Shown: positions 52,862 through 61,805 of the stretch, in pieces
Position numbering within the stretch: position 1 is the first letter of the stretch
Layout of the letters: each line of letters opens with the position of its first letter
Origin: Parahoeflea halophila
Lineage (GTDB): Bacteria; Pseudomonadota; Alphaproteobacteria; Rhizobiales; Rhizobiaceae
Reading direction: 5' to 3'
Assembly (NCBI RefSeq): GCF_900220985.1
Contig: NZ_OCPC01000003.1
Location: 248,001 to 312,000 of the forward strand
DNA: 64,000 bases
Program-made: the position numbers and the translations under genes
Notes under the pieces: model-generated
The model's database searches: none
What the model was told of the DNA's origin: nothing
What the model saw: only the letters and a program-made list of their open reading frames with translations

Positions 52862-53545
52862 TCAGCCTCGTCCGTAAAGGCGCATGAAATGGGCTGCGGC
52901 GGTTGCGGATATGGTCCTGATTTCGGTGTCATCGGGGCGCCGGTCTTCGCCCAGAAGCGCACGGATCTGGGTGTCGGCCACCACCAGGCCGAAAAACGTG
53001 CGGCAAGCCGTATCAACCTCGTCGAAATCCAGCAAGCCCGCAGCCCTGCCCGCTTCAAACAAGGGCGCCAGCCGCTGCCGCATGGCAAACGGGCCGTTGG
53101 TTAGAACGATGGCACCAAGCCGGCTCTTGCCGGATCCGGCGTGGGAGACGGCGGCGCGGTTGAGCGCAATCGACAGGTCGCCGGTCAGCACGGTGAGCCA
53201 GTTCTCGGCAAAGCCGTTGAGTGCGGCTTCGAGGCTGTCGCGGGTCAGCTTGTCCTGCGGCAGCTTTGGCATCCGCACCTTCGACGCCTGCCAGCGTACC
53301 GTGGCGGTCAGCAGCCCATCACGGTCGCCGAACCACTTGTAAAGCGTCTCCTTCGAGCAGCTGGCAGCACGGGCCACCGCGGCAACGGAAAACCCGTCGC
53401 CCTCGGCCACCATCAGCTTGAGCACCGCATCAAGCACCTCCTGCTTCCGCTCGGACATCGCCTCGCCCGCCGATGCGCCAAAGGCGGCATCAGCGGGGGC
53501 TGCGGTCTGCTTGGGAGCAGTTTCGGAAGCTGGAGATAATGTCAT
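52862..53545 (-). CDS. TetR-family transcriptional regulator
   Basis: 227 residues from the ATG at 53545 (MTLSPASETAPKQT). The longer frame to 53596 would read through the operator palindrome and is rejected. The HTH is MVAEGDGFSVAAVARAASCS followed by KETLYKWFGDRDGLLTATVR. The ligand domain contains FAENWLTVLTGDLSIALNRA and FFGLVVADTQIRALLGEDRR. A perfect palindrome immediately upstream suggests strong autorepression. Its target and ligand are unknown; it lies between ilvC and rpiB, all on the minus strand. Confidence 0.9.
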   Translation of the reverse strand: MTLSPASETAPKQTAAPADAAFGASAGEAMSERKQEVLDAVLKLMVAEGDGFSVAAVARAASCSKETLYKWFGDRDGLLTATVRWQASKVRMPKLPQDKLTRDSLEAALNGFAENWLTVLTGDLSIALNRAAVSHAGSGKSRLGAIVLTNGPFAMRQRLAPLFEAGRAAGLLDFDEVDTACRTFFGLVVADTQIRALLGEDRRPDDTEIRTISATAAAHFMRLYGRG

Positions 53546-53554
53546 GCAGAGGCT

Positions 53555-53573
53555 GTACCGTACCGTACGGTAC
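53555..53573. promoter_or_regulatory. Operator-like palindrome upstream of the TetR gene
   Basis: GTACCGTACCGTACGGTAC contains the perfect 14-base palindrome GTACCGTACGGTAC (53560-53573), preceded by a further GTACC half-unit. It lies 14 bases before the TetR start codon, over the likely promoter or leader, so binding would block its own transcription. Confidence 0.7.
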
Positions 53574-53589
53574 TCTGTCAACAGGAGTT

Positions 53590-53636
53590 TGCGCACCGGT
53601 AACCGAATTCAGCCGGAACCGGGTTTCCGGTGCGCA
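53590..53636. repeat. Long inverted repeat between rpiB and the TetR gene
   Basis: TGCGCACCGGTAACC (53590-53604) is complementary to GGTTTCCGGTGCGCA (53622-53636), with a single mismatch and a 17-base spacer. No U-tract follows in the rpiB direction. It could be an mRNA stabiliser at the end of the dctPQM-rpiB transcript or a protein-binding site. Confidence 0.55.
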
Positions 53637-53642
53637 CAGATC

Positions 53643-54089
53643 TCAGCGTTCGGAATCCATCACGTGAAGTTTTTCCACCCGCCGGCGGAATTCCTCGCTG
53701 GTGGAGAATTCGGCTTCCAGGAAGGCACGGATCAGATCACTGGCGAGCCAGGGGCCGACAATCTGGGCGCCGATGCACATGACATTGACATCATCGTGCT
53801 CGACACACTGGTGCGCAGAGTGAACATCATGGCAGACGGCGGCGCGGATGCCCTTGACCTTGTTGGCGGCAATCGAGGCGCCAACGCCGGTGCCGCAGAC
53901 CATGATGGCGCGGTCGGCAGTGCCGTCCGCCAACGCACCGGTCACCAGTTTGGCAATGTCGGGAAAATCCACTGGCTGATCGTCGAACGAGCCGACATCG
54001 GTGACTTCATGGCCCAGTGCCTTGATGGTTTCCAGGGCATGCGCCTTCATGGGGAAACCGGCATGATCGGAACCGACGACTATTCGCAT
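53643..54089 (-). CDS. rpiB: Ribose-5-phosphate isomerase B / LacAB-type sugar isomerase
   Basis: 148 residues from the ATG at 54089 (MRIVVGSDHAGFPMKAHALE). The RpiB signature is complete: the GSDHAG opening, the active-site Cys65 in IMVCGTGVGASIAANKVKGI, and the histidines in AAVCHDVHSAHQCVEHDDV, followed by VMCIGAQIVG. The enzyme interconverts aldose and ketose phosphates. Its placement at the end of a TRAP operon suggests a catabolic role on the imported sugar derivative rather than core pentose metabolism. Confidence 0.93.
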   Translation of the reverse strand: MRIVVGSDHAGFPMKAHALETIKALGHEVTDVGSFDDQPVDFPDIAKLVTGALADGTADRAIMVCGTGVGASIAANKVKGIRAAVCHDVHSAHQCVEHDDVNVMCIGAQIVGPWLASDLIRAFLEAEFSTSEEFRRRVEKLHVMDSER

Positions 54090-54112
54090 TATGGATTTTC
54101 CTTCCAATGGGG

Positions 54113-55387
54113 CTAACGCAGGAAGCTGGGAAGCCAGAGTACAAGATCAGGGGCGAAGGTGATCACGCCGAGCGTCAGCAGCAGCGGGACATAGAACGGG
54201 GCAAGCGCCCTGAGCAGCTGACGCAGCGAAATGTCGGCGATCGAGCAGACCAGAAACAGCGACAGCCCCATGGGCGGTGTCAGCAGCCCGATCATCAGAT
54301 TGAAGATCGCGACAATGCCCAGATGCACCGGGTCGACGCCGGCCAGCACCATCGGCGGTGCAATCACCGGCACCACCAGCAGCGTCGCGGTGGTGGAATC
54401 GAGGAACATGCCGGCGATGAAGAAGATCAGGTTGGCGATCAGCAACAGCACCAGCGGGTTGGTCGACAGCTGCAGGATCAGCGCAGCGAAATCCTGCGGC
54501 ACCTGCTCGACGGCAAGGATCCAGCCGAACAGGGCGGCGGCGGCAACAATGATCAGGATCGCGCTGGTCGAGCGCACCGTGGCCAGCATCGAGTTCCACA
54601 GATGCGCCCATGTCAGCTCACCGTAAATCAGCGCGCTGATCAGGATGACATAGACCGCAGTCACAGCGGCAGCTTCTGTCGGCGTGAACAGGCCCACCAG
54701 CATGCCTGCAATCATCAGCACCGGCGCCAGGATCGCCGGAAGTGCCGGAAGCAGAGAAACCCAGACCTCCCCTAAAGTGGGCCAGCGTTCGGCCCGGGGC
54801 ATGGCATGGCGCATCGAAAGCACAGCTGCGGTCAGCATCAGCAGGGCAACGCAGATGAGTGCCGGAACGATGCCTGCGAGCAGCAATTGCACGGTCGAGA
54901 CGCTGGTCACCGAACCGTAGACGATGAGCGGGATGCTCGGCGGAAAGATCGGACCGACAACAGCCGACGAGGCAGTGACCGCAGCCGAAAACGGGGCGCT
55001 GAAACCACGCTTGCGCATGGCCTCGATCTCGATCTTTCCCAGTCCGCCGACATCGGCCAAAGCTGCGCCTGACATGCCGGAAAAGATGAGCGACGAGAAT
55101 ATGTTGACCTGGGCGAGACCGCCCGGCGCGCGTCCAACAAGGGTGTCGGCGAAACGGAAGATGCGGTCGGTGACCCCGGAGAGGTTCATCAGATTGCCGA
55201 CAAAGATGAACACCGGCACGGCCACCAGCGGAAAACTGTCGAGCGCATAGGTGACGCGCTGGGCCAGCAGACCGAGCGGAAAGCCCTCGACAAGGATATA
55301 AACGATGCTCGGCAGCAGGATGGCATAGACCACCGGGAACCCGAGGATGAAGAGCGCCAGAAAGGCCAGAATGATGACAATACCCAT
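54113..55387 (-). CDS. dctM: TRAP transporter large permease (DctM)
   Basis: 424-residue permease with about 12 helices that couples solute uptake to sodium or proton entry. The family blocks are VPVFIFVGNLMNLSGVTDRI, FSGMSGAALADVGGLGKIEI, ASSAVVGPIFPPSIPLIVYG and FTPTEAAAVTAVYVILISAL. Length is normal. It begins eight bases after the dctQ stop and ends 23 bases before the rpiB start. Confidence 0.95.
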   Translation of the reverse strand: MGIVIILAFLALFILGFPVVYAILLPSIVYILVEGFPLGLLAQRVTYALDSFPLVAVPVFIFVGNLMNLSGVTDRIFRFADTLVGRAPGGLAQVNIFSSLIFSGMSGAALADVGGLGKIEIEAMRKRGFSAPFSAAVTASSAVVGPIFPPSIPLIVYGSVTSVSTVQLLLAGIVPALICVALLMLTAAVLSMRHAMPRAERWPTLGEVWVSLLPALPAILAPVLMIAGMLVGLFTPTEAAAVTAVYVILISALIYGELTWAHLWNSMLATVRSTSAILIIVAAAALFGWILAVEQVPQDFAALILQLSTNPLVLLLIANLIFFIAGMFLDSTTATLLVVPVIAPPMVLAGVDPVHLGIVAIFNLMIGLLTPPMGLSLFLVCSIADISLRQLLRALAPFYVPLLLTLGVITFAPDLVLWLPSFLR

Positions 55388-55395
55388 GGCTGCTC

Positions 55396-55863
55396 TCAGA
55401 TGCTGACGCTGGTGGCTTTCTGCGGCGGCCTGCGCAGATGGACAATGTGGACGACCGCCGCGGCAGCAAAACCGAACAGGGTGGAGCCGAGGAAGAGCCA
55501 GAATGGAATCTTCAGCGTCGGTGTAGCGTTGTTGAGGTTCTTGCCGATGGTGCCGAGCACCGCATAGGCAACCAGCCCGGCAATGAAGATCGCTGACAGC
55601 GAGGTCAGCAGGTCAAGGAACCGCCGGAACAGATCCGGCATCGCCTTGCGCAGATCCCCCATGACGATGTTCTCACCAGCCTCGACCACCAGCGGGAAGC
55701 TGATGAAGACAACGCAGATCAACAGAAAGCGTGTGAACTCTTCCGCACCAACTATCGGCGCGCCGAAGACCGAGCGCATGATGATCTGGGCGAATGGCAC
55801 GAAGACCAAGGCGCCGAGCAAAAAAACGCTGGCGATTTCAACAATGCGTCTGGCAAGTTTCAT
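55396..55863 (-). CDS. dctQ: TRAP transporter small permease (DctQ)
   Basis: 155 residues with four helices: IASVFLLGALVFVPFAQIIM, FLLICVVFISFPLVVEAGEN, LTSLSAIFIAGLVAYAVLGT and LFLGSTLFGFAAAAVVHIVH. The GAEEFTRFLLI motif is typical of DctQ proteins. It lies 59 bases after dctP. Confidence 0.92.
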   Translation of the reverse strand: MKLARRIVEIASVFLLGALVFVPFAQIIMRSVFGAPIVGAEEFTRFLLICVVFISFPLVVEAGENIVMGDLRKAMPDLFRRFLDLLTSLSAIFIAGLVAYAVLGTIGKNLNNATPTLKIPFWLFLGSTLFGFAAAAVVHIVHLRRPPQKATSVSI

Positions 55864-55922
55864 GACACCCTTCCCCCGGTAAAGTGGCGGGCGCCCAAAG
55901 ACGCCCGCCGGTCAGCACAGGG

Positions 55923-56915
55923 TTACTCGACCGCTGCGATCTGCTCGATATAGGGGGCAAAATCCGGGAAGTCGGCCCGGATCTGATCCAACACCGGGGT
56001 GCGGAAAGCATCCATGTCGAGACCGTCGGCTTCGGTGATAACGGTCATGCCGTTCTCTTTCAGCTCCTCGACCAGACCGGCTTCCGATTCCTGCGCCCAG
56101 CGCAGCGACTCGTCGGCCTTCTCATCGAGCACCTTGGTGATCTTGGCGCGGTTGTCTTCACTCAGGGCCTGCCAGACGTCTTCATTGACGAAGACAGCAA
56201 GCACGGAGTGCATGTGGCCGGTCATGGCGACGTGCGACTGCACCTCGTAGAGCTTGTTGGCCGAAATCATGGTCAGCGGGTTTTCCTGACCGACCACCAG
56301 ACCGGTCATCAGCGCGGTGGGGAGTTCGGAGACTTCCACCGGGGTCGGGGTTGCGCCGAAGCCCTTGACCATCGAGACCCAGAGATCGAGCGGAACGGCA
56401 CGGAACGGCTTGTCCTTCAGGTCGGCAGGCGACTTGACCTCGAAATTGGACGAAATGTGACGGGCACCGCGATAGATGCGGCCGATGATGCGGACACCGC
56501 CCTCTTCAATCAGCTTGGCGTTGATTTCCTGCAGCGCAGGCGATGAGTCCGGGTCAGTCGCCGCCAGCGCCTGTTCGGCGCTGCGGTAGATGAACGGCGC
56601 ATTGAACACCGCCACGTCCGGCACGATGCGCGCCAGCGAGGCAAAGTCGTGGTGACCCATCGAGATCGAACCGAGACGGACGCCGTCGACCATTTCGGCG
56701 ACGCCGCCGAGCTGGCTGGCCGGGAACACCTTGACCGTGACCTCGCCGCCGGTGGCTTCCGCGATACCGGCGGCTGCTTCTGCCGCATATTGGGTCTGGA
56801 TATCGCCTTCGGAGCCGACATGGGCGTAGCGAAGTTCTTCCGCGACAGCCGGAGCCGACATCAGGCCAAGGGTCAGGATGGCGGACGCAATGCGCCCGGT
56901 TATTGAAGTGTACAT
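55923..56915 (-). CDS. dctP: TRAP transporter solute-binding protein (DctP)
   Basis: 330-residue periplasmic binding protein from the ATG at 56915 (GGAGGAG site). The earlier open frame to 57104 overlaps the GntR gene and is rejected. The signal peptide is SITGRIASAILTLGLMSAPA followed by VAEELRYAHVG. The conserved ligand-loop region is FNAPFIYRSAEQALAATDPD, and KDKPFRAVPLDLWVSMVKGF carries the arginine that binds a carboxylate in the family. A sugar-acid or related carboxylate is the likely ligand, given the neighbouring GntR and rpiB. Confidence 0.93.
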   Translation of the reverse strand: MYTSITGRIASAILTLGLMSAPAVAEELRYAHVGSEGDIQTQYAAEAAAGIAEATGGEVTVKVFPASQLGGVAEMVDGVRLGSISMGHHDFASLARIVPDVAVFNAPFIYRSAEQALAATDPDSSPALQEINAKLIEEGGVRIIGRIYRGARHISSNFEVKSPADLKDKPFRAVPLDLWVSMVKGFGATPTPVEVSELPTALMTGLVVGQENPLTMISANKLYEVQSHVAMTGHMHSVLAVFVNEDVWQALSEDNRAKITKVLDEKADESLRWAQESEAGLVEELKENGMTVITEADGLDMDAFRTPVLDQIRADFPDFAPYIEQIAAVE

Positions 56916-56943
56916 GCTTACTCCTCCACTGTTGATTTTCAGT

Positions 56944-57693
56944 CTACTTCGCCATTCCACCACTGCTGAAAGCAGCAATGATGCTCTTGCGGCGCAGTTC
57001 GTCGCCAATCGCGAAGTGCTGGCGCAGCCGGTGATCGGCAGCATCTCCATCCCCTTCCACGATCGAAAGAAATACCTGGCGGTGGGATTCCACCAGGTCG
57101 TCAATCACCTCCGGTGTCTTGTGCGTGACCTGACGGCGTTCGACATGGTTCTGCTTGAGCAGTTCCGAGATCGCCTTGTAGAGCGTGATCAGCGCCTGGC
57201 TGTGGCTCGCCTGAACGATGGCCGCATGGAAGCGGAAATCGGCCATGCCGCCCTTTTCGGGATCCGACAAGGTGTTGATAAGCGCAGTCAGCGAGCCGCC
57301 GATCCGGTCGAGATCGCTGTCTGTGGCGCGTTCGCAGGCGAGCCGGATTGCCTGGCATTCGATCGCCATGCGGGCCTGCATGATGTCTTCGGAGACGTTC
57401 TGTTCCTGGGCCAGGCTGAAGGTGAAGAAATTGGTGAGCACCGAAATATCGGCTTTGCCGACGAAAGCGCCACTGCCGTGCCGGATATCGACGAGACCGA
57501 GCATGGCCAGCGACCGCATGGTCTCGCGCAGAAGCGGGCGACCGACATTGAGCTGGGTGGCGAGATCGCGCTCGGCCGGCAGCCGGTCACCGGTCTTGAG
57601 CTCACCCGACAAAACCTTGTCGCGGAAGAATGCGAACACGCGCTCGCTTCCGGTTTGCGGATCGGAATCTTCCCTGGTGACGTTATCGTTCAT
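56944..57693 (-). CDS. GntR/FadR-type regulator of the TRAP-rpiB operon
   Basis: 249 residues. The winged helix is LSGELKTGDRLPAERDLATQ, then LNVGRPLLRETMRSLAMLG and DIRHGSGAFV. The all-helical FCD ligand domain has DFRFHAAIVQASHSQALITL and VESHRQVFLSIVEGDGDAAD, with the acidic/His residues that bind metal and carboxylate effectors. It is the first gene of the block, 28 bases before the dctP start. A FadR-type palindrome lies upstream, so it probably represses the whole unit including itself. Confidence 0.92.
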   Translation of the reverse strand: MNDNVTREDSDPQTGSERVFAFFRDKVLSGELKTGDRLPAERDLATQLNVGRPLLRETMRSLAMLGLVDIRHGSGAFVGKADISVLTNFFTFSLAQEQNVSEDIMQARMAIECQAIRLACERATDSDLDRIGGSLTALINTLSDPEKGGMADFRFHAAIVQASHSQALITLYKAISELLKQNHVERRQVTHKTPEVIDDLVESHRQVFLSIVEGDGDAADHRLRQHFAIGDELRRKSIIAAFSSGGMAK

Positions 57694-57704
57694 TGGTCTC
57701 CTCC

Positions 57705-57719
57705 AGTGGTCTTACCACT
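57705..57719. promoter_or_regulatory. GntR/FadR-type operator
   Basis: AGTGGTCTTACCACT is a perfect 6-3-6 inverted repeat that includes the FadR-family core TGGTnnnACCA. It lies 11 bases upstream of the regulator's start codon. A second half-site (GACCACTTTTGATC) occurs near 57840. Confidence 0.75.
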
Positions 57720-58101
57720 TTAGATCTTTTTTGAGAACGAGAGTCAAGTGGGTGATCTGTAGCGATCAAAACCCCTTGGATCCGTGGATTTATAAGCGAA
57801 ATAGCGCCTCTCGCTCACATCTTGCGAGCAAAATTGTCCTGACCACTTTTGATCATCGACGATTGCGGCAAAGGAGTACGGCTCACCAAAATTGGCACGT
57901 CCCGGCCGTACGGCGGATCAATAGCAGAGAACCGACGTGTCCATGCCAGTATCGCACGCCACCCCAACCTACGGCAGGTGAGCCGGGAAGCATGTACTGG
58001 CCGTGCCCCTGGGGCACACATGCCCGGACGGACTGCGGGATCAATTCTTGCGAACAAACAGCCGGTCGCCGGGGTCACCCGCTCGACCTGTTGAACAGGC
58101 G
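57720..58101. other. Intergenic region upstream of the GntR gene
   Basis: About 380 bases with the GntR promoter at its left end. Short open frames on both strands (57815-58094) have no ribosome site or recognisable family and read as low-complexity, so I do not call a gene. Confidence 0.5.
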
Positions 58102-58602
58102 CTAGTCGGGACTGACCGGGGTCGGCAGCAGGCGGCAGCGGACCATGGCGGTGGGTGGGGTGCCGGGCGTGGTGGTGAGAGCCATCTGGCGGCTCGATAG
58201 CATCCGGATGGAGATGTTCTTGCTCGTCGTCATGCTGCCGCGCGCCTTGCAGATGGCTTCAAGGCTGTTGACGGCAGAGCCGGGCTTCCCTTGTGAGATT
58301 TCGCAGGTTTCGTTCGAGCGGCGAATGCTGTCAGGTGTAATGACGGCAAAGCCTTCAAAGCTGGTCTGGTCCATCATCGCGCATTTGTCGCCATTGCTGG
58401 CCCACACCCCGACATAGGCAAGCTTGCTCTGACTGCGGTCATGTTTGAGCGCTGCAAGCGTGTCTTTGCGCAACAGGCTCTCGGGCGGCAATACAGCGTC
58501 GAGATTGACCGAAGGCTTCTTTGAGGATTTTGACGACGGCTCGGTGACGCATCCCGCCAGGACCAGCATTGCCATCGTTACGATTATCTTGATGCGACTC
58601 AT
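58102..58602 (-). CDS. Hypothetical lipoprotein
   Basis: 166 residues. The signal ends in a lipobox (KIIVTMAMLVLAGC), followed by a Ser/Lys-rich tether (EPSSKSSKKPSVNLDAV). The domain after it has GVWASNGDKCAMMDQTSFEG, SNETCEISQG and LEAICKARGS, with three spaced cysteines. The TxxRxCxL-type ending (PTAMVRCRLLPTPVSPD) closes it. No family is recognised. It is a single gene on the minus strand and probably faces the periplasm. Confidence 0.72.
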   Translation of the reverse strand: MSRIKIIVTMAMLVLAGCVTEPSSKSSKKPSVNLDAVLPPESLLRKDTLAALKHDRSQSKLAYVGVWASNGDKCAMMDQTSFEGFAVITPDSIRRSNETCEISQGKPGSAVNSLEAICKARGSMTTSKNISIRMLSSRQMALTTTPGTPPTAMVRCRLLPTPVSPD

Positions 58603-58773
58603 GGTGACCCCGGTTGAAGCGTGACTGGTTTCTGGCCGAGCAATTTGCGAAATTCAAGAAATATCAGGACGTCTTGCCTGCACAATGTCGATAGTCGCTG
58701 CCTTGGCCCGGTCGAAACTGCTGGCCGGCCGGCTCGGCAGGACCGTGTTGAGGGAGGTCAGACCAAAACAGGA

Positions 58774-59523
58774 TCACGTGTGACCGCAGGCCCTGACAAA
58801 ACGGCGAACGGTTTCCGCCATGCCGTATTCGAGCGCATCCGCAGTCAGACCGTGGCCGATTGAGACTTCCAGAAGCTCCGGAATGGCGCGGGCGAGAGCC
58901 GGCACGTTTGCGACCGTAAGATCATGGCCGGCATTGACGCCCAGGCCCAGTTCGGCGGCAATCTTTCCCGAATTCGCGAGCTTCTCAAGCTCTTCGGCAG
59001 CACGGGCCGGATCGTCGAAAGTGCCGCCATAGGGGCCAGTGTAGAATTCAACCCGGTCGGCACCGGTGGCTTTGGCCGCCTCGAGCGCCGCCCTGGTGGC
59101 ATCGGGATCGCAGAACAGCGAGACCCGTGCGCCACCCTTCTTCAACCGCTCGACCACCGAGCGCAGGAGATTGCCCTTGCCCTCGAAATCCCAGCCATGG
59201 TCGGAGGTTGCCTGCGACGGATCGTCGGGCACCAGGGTGACCTGTTCCGGCGCGTTGGCTTCGACCAGATCGAGAAACTCTTCCGTTGGGTAGCCTTCGA
59301 TGTTGAATTCGGCTTGAGGAAATTCATCGTCAATCAGCGCCCGGATCTCGGGAAGGTCTGAAAAACGGATGTGCCGCTGATCGGGACGCGGATGCACGGT
59401 CAGTCCATGCGCACCGTTTTGCAGCGCGATGCGGCCGAGGCCGGTGACACTTGGCCACGGCAGGTCACGGCGATTGCGCAGCATGGCGACGGCATTGAGG
59501 TTGACGGAGAGTTGCGCAGGCAT
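58774..59523 (-). CDS. pdxJ: Pyridoxine 5'-phosphate synthase
   Basis: PdxJ condenses 1-deoxyxylulose 5-phosphate with 3-amino-1-hydroxyacetone phosphate to make pyridoxine phosphate. The ATG at 59523 gives 249 residues ([20 protein letters not shown]). Conserved parts are [65 protein letters not shown] and the C-terminal [15 protein letters not shown] and [13 protein letters not shown]. The active-site His and Glu residues are in place. Confidence 0.96.
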   Translation of the reverse strand: MPAQLSVNLNAVAMLRNRRDLPWPSVTGLGRIALQNGAHGLTVHPRPDQRHIRFSDLPEIRALIDDEFPQAEFNIEGYPTEEFLDLVEANAPEQVTLVPDDPSQATSDHGWDFEGKGNLLRSVVERLKKGGARVSLFCDPDATRAALEAAKATGADRVEFYTGPYGGTFDDPARAAEELEKLANSGKIAAELGLGVNAGHDLTVANVPALARAIPELLEVSIGHGLTADALEYGMAETVRRFVRACGHT

Positions 59524-59695
59524 GGAGGCCCCTCGGAAATGAACGATCAGACGAGCCACAGGCTCTCAGAGGTTTCCTAAAGCATCTGTCTTCGATGTGA
59601 AAATGAATTTCGGGAAAGCCTGCATTCCGAAATCAGATCAGTGCCCCCTGTCGCGGCGCCGAACGGGCGGCGCCTGCGCATTCCCGGCCCATAGA

Positions 59696-59971
59696 TCAGG
59701 ATCTGCCGCGCCGCAGCCGCGTCGAGTACTCCTTGATGTCGGCATCGTAGTCCTCGATCATCCGGCGCTGGCGCTTCCTGCCGATCCGCAGCGCTGTCCA
59801 GAAAAACACCACGGCAAAGACACCGATCAGGACGAAGATCGGACCGCCAAGATCCTTTGGATCGGACGACCCGAAGACCTGCACAAGCAGATCATCAAAA
59901 CCGATTGCTTGCGCGGGCCCTGCAGTCACAAGGATGGCAGGCAGTGCGGCGATTGCAGACAAAAGGCGCAT
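59696..59971 (-). CDS. Small exported membrane protein
   Basis: 91 residues from the ATG at 59971 (MRLLSAIAALPAILVTAGPA; another ATG is two codons earlier). A signal peptide ending GPAQA is followed by IGFDDLLVQVFGSSDPKDLG, one membrane helix (GPIFVLIGVFAVVFFWTALR) and a basic, charged cytoplasmic tail (RKRQRRMIEDYDADIKEYST). No family is recognised. Confidence 0.65.
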   Translation of the reverse strand: MRLLSAIAALPAILVTAGPAQAIGFDDLLVQVFGSSDPKDLGGPIFVLIGVFAVVFFWTALRIGRKRQRRMIEDYDADIKEYSTRLRRGRS

Positions 59972-60184
59972 GAACATCTTCCCTGTTCAGATAATCCGCG
60001 GTCAGCCTAAGGAAATAATGTTAAGGAACTGGGCACGGGCCTCCTTTCCCCCGACGGTAAGTTGCCGCACGCTCCCTCTGGCGGCCCCAGCCTACGGTGT
60101 GAGCGAAAATCGAAAAAACGCCGACAAACACGAAAATCCATCGCATTGGCATTCTCTCTCAGTTTTCTCCGGCCAAAAGCGCGG

Positions 60185-60850
60185 TCAGAGGCTCATCGCC
60201 AGCACCCGGCTGATTTCGGTCAGTGAGCGGCCCGATTGCTCCATCCACACATTGAAGGCTGACTGGACGTCGGCCAAAGCCTTCTTCGAGGTCGGTTGCT
60301 TGTCGACCACGCCCTCGGCAATCAGCCGGTCAACCACGCTCTGGGACAGGATGAAGCTGTCCCTGCCCTGGCTGCGGAGGCAATACTGCCCGGTTGTGCC
60401 GCCAAGCCGGCTGCCCCGTTTCTTGAACAGATCGAGAAGACCGACGAAATCCGTCGACGGCCAGGCGGCAATGGCTTTGCCGGCGCCGCCGGATTGCGCC
60501 GCAAGCTCGCGGACAAAGATGGCGTTTTCCTGAACCGATCTGATCTTGGCGCCATTGCGGATGATCCGCGTGTCGGCAACCAACCGGCCGAAATCCTCAT
60601 CATTGAGCATGGCGCATTTACCCGGGTCGAAGCCGTCAAACGCCGCCTCGAAACCCGGCCACATGCTTTCGACAACCTTCCAGTTGAAGCCTGCCTGAAA
60701 AACGCCTCTTGTCATCGCTGCAAGCCACCGATCATCGGGAATGGCGGCCAGCTCTCCCGCGCGCTTTGGTAACGGCAGCATGGCGTTGAGCGCCTCTGCT
60801 CCGCCCTTGCGGTTGGCAGCAATGTCAAAAATCTCGTCGAATGAACGCAT
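60185..60850 (-). CDS. DNA-3-methyladenine glycosylase I-like protein
   Basis: 221 residues from the ATG at 60850 (MRSFDEIFDIAANRKGGAEA), with a CGGAGGG site. It belongs to the Tag-like HhH glycosylase group: RWLAAMTRGVFQAGFNWKVV, MWPGFEAAFDGFDPGKCAML, LVADTRIIRNGAKIRSVQEN and a late GTTGQYCLRSQGRDSFILSQ. The usual E. coli Tag zinc ligands are not evident, as in many distant Tag-like proteins. Base-excision repair of alkylated DNA is the expected role. Confidence 0.85.
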   Translation of the reverse strand: MRSFDEIFDIAANRKGGAEALNAMLPLPKRAGELAAIPDDRWLAAMTRGVFQAGFNWKVVESMWPGFEAAFDGFDPGKCAMLNDEDFGRLVADTRIIRNGAKIRSVQENAIFVRELAAQSGGAGKAIAAWPSTDFVGLLDLFKKRGSRLGGTTGQYCLRSQGRDSFILSQSVVDRLIAEGVVDKQPTSKKALADVQSAFNVWMEQSGRSLTEISRVLAMSL

Positions 60851-60939
60851 TTGCCCTCCGGTGCAATGTTTCTTTACGTCGACACTAGAGCGGCTGACCC
60901 GGGGTTGGAAAGGCCGTTTCAAGGAGATGCGGCAAGGAT

Positions 60940-60971
60940 CGAAAAATCAGAGAGGCCGCTGACGCGGCCTC
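60940..60971 (-). terminator. Terminator downstream of the hemerythrin gene
   Basis: GAGGCCGC (60952-60959), a TGAC loop and GCGGCCTC (60964-60971) form a perfect eight-base-pair stem, followed on the minus strand by TCTGATTTTT. It lies 142 bases after the hemerythrin stop. Confidence 0.75.
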
Positions 60972-61112
60972 CAGGCAATCACCCGCCAGCTTTTGGTTCT
61001 GACTGACCCCGGTCAACTCTGCCCGAGCGAAGGCAGTTCGGACAGCCGAGGCAGGTACCGGTCCGGATCCTTTTGCAGAACAGGTCGGGCGCGCGGTCGT
61101 TTAATGCAGGTT

Positions 61113-61805
61113 TCAGCACAGCGAAGCCTCCAGCGCGTTCCAGTCGCCGTGCCGCCAGGGGTGCCCGACAACAGTCTCCATGAATGCCGCAAACACGTTG
61201 TCGGGCATGCCCGCATGCATGCCGGTGACCATGGCCACCCGCTCGGAGGGAGTTGCGGCGCCAAGCATGGCGCGCGAGTACAAGGCCATTTCTTCCGGCG
61301 GTATGTCCTGCACAATTCGGGTGCGGATGCCGACAATTTCATCTGCCGAGAAGTGCTTCTCGATCAAGGGCATCAGAACCGTTTCTTCCTCATTCATGTG
61401 TGTCAAGTCATCGGCAAAGTAAACCGCGAAGCGCTGGTACAGACTGCGCAACTTTGCCGGCCTGTCATGAGCCGCGGCAGCAACATCCGCAGCCATCCGG
61501 CGCATCTCGACGAAGGCCTGCTCGTGCTCGGCATGGTCATCGCCGGCATGGATTGTAGCGCCGGGCGCGCGTTCATCGAGCAGAATGTGAATCTTCTCGT
61601 TCTCATGGTGCAGATGGCTTGCCGAGACCATCAGATGGGTTTCAAACTGCTGGAGAACGGAAGTCACCGCCGCCTCGTCGGATGGCTCAACCGACCCGAG
61701 CGAAATCAACATCTTTGCATTGGCGAAACGGAGGCCTTTGTGGATGGCATAGTAGAGATCTTCCTTGGTCTCGGCGGCCGGTTCAATGGTGGATTGGGCG
61801 TTCAT
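61113..61805 (-). CDS. Hemerythrin-like HHE domain protein
   Basis: 230 residues from the ATG at 61805 (MNAQSTIEPAAETKED), with a GGAG site. The frame before it to 61937 overlaps the LysR start and is not coding. Iron ligand-type motifs are ASHLHHENEKIHILLDE, DDHAEHEQAFVEMRR and DDLTHMNEEETVLMPLIEKH, the pattern of a four-helix diiron protein that binds oxygen or nitric oxide. It is divergent from a LysR gene across about 118 bases, a common arrangement for direct regulation. Confidence 0.88.
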   Translation of the reverse strand: MNAQSTIEPAAETKEDLYYAIHKGLRFANAKMLISLGSVEPSDEAAVTSVLQQFETHLMVSASHLHHENEKIHILLDERAPGATIHAGDDHAEHEQAFVEMRRMAADVAAAAHDRPAKLRSLYQRFAVYFADDLTHMNEEETVLMPLIEKHFSADEIVGIRTRIVQDIPPEEMALYSRAMLGAATPSERVAMVTGMHAGMPDNVFAAFMETVVGHPWRHGDWNALEASLC

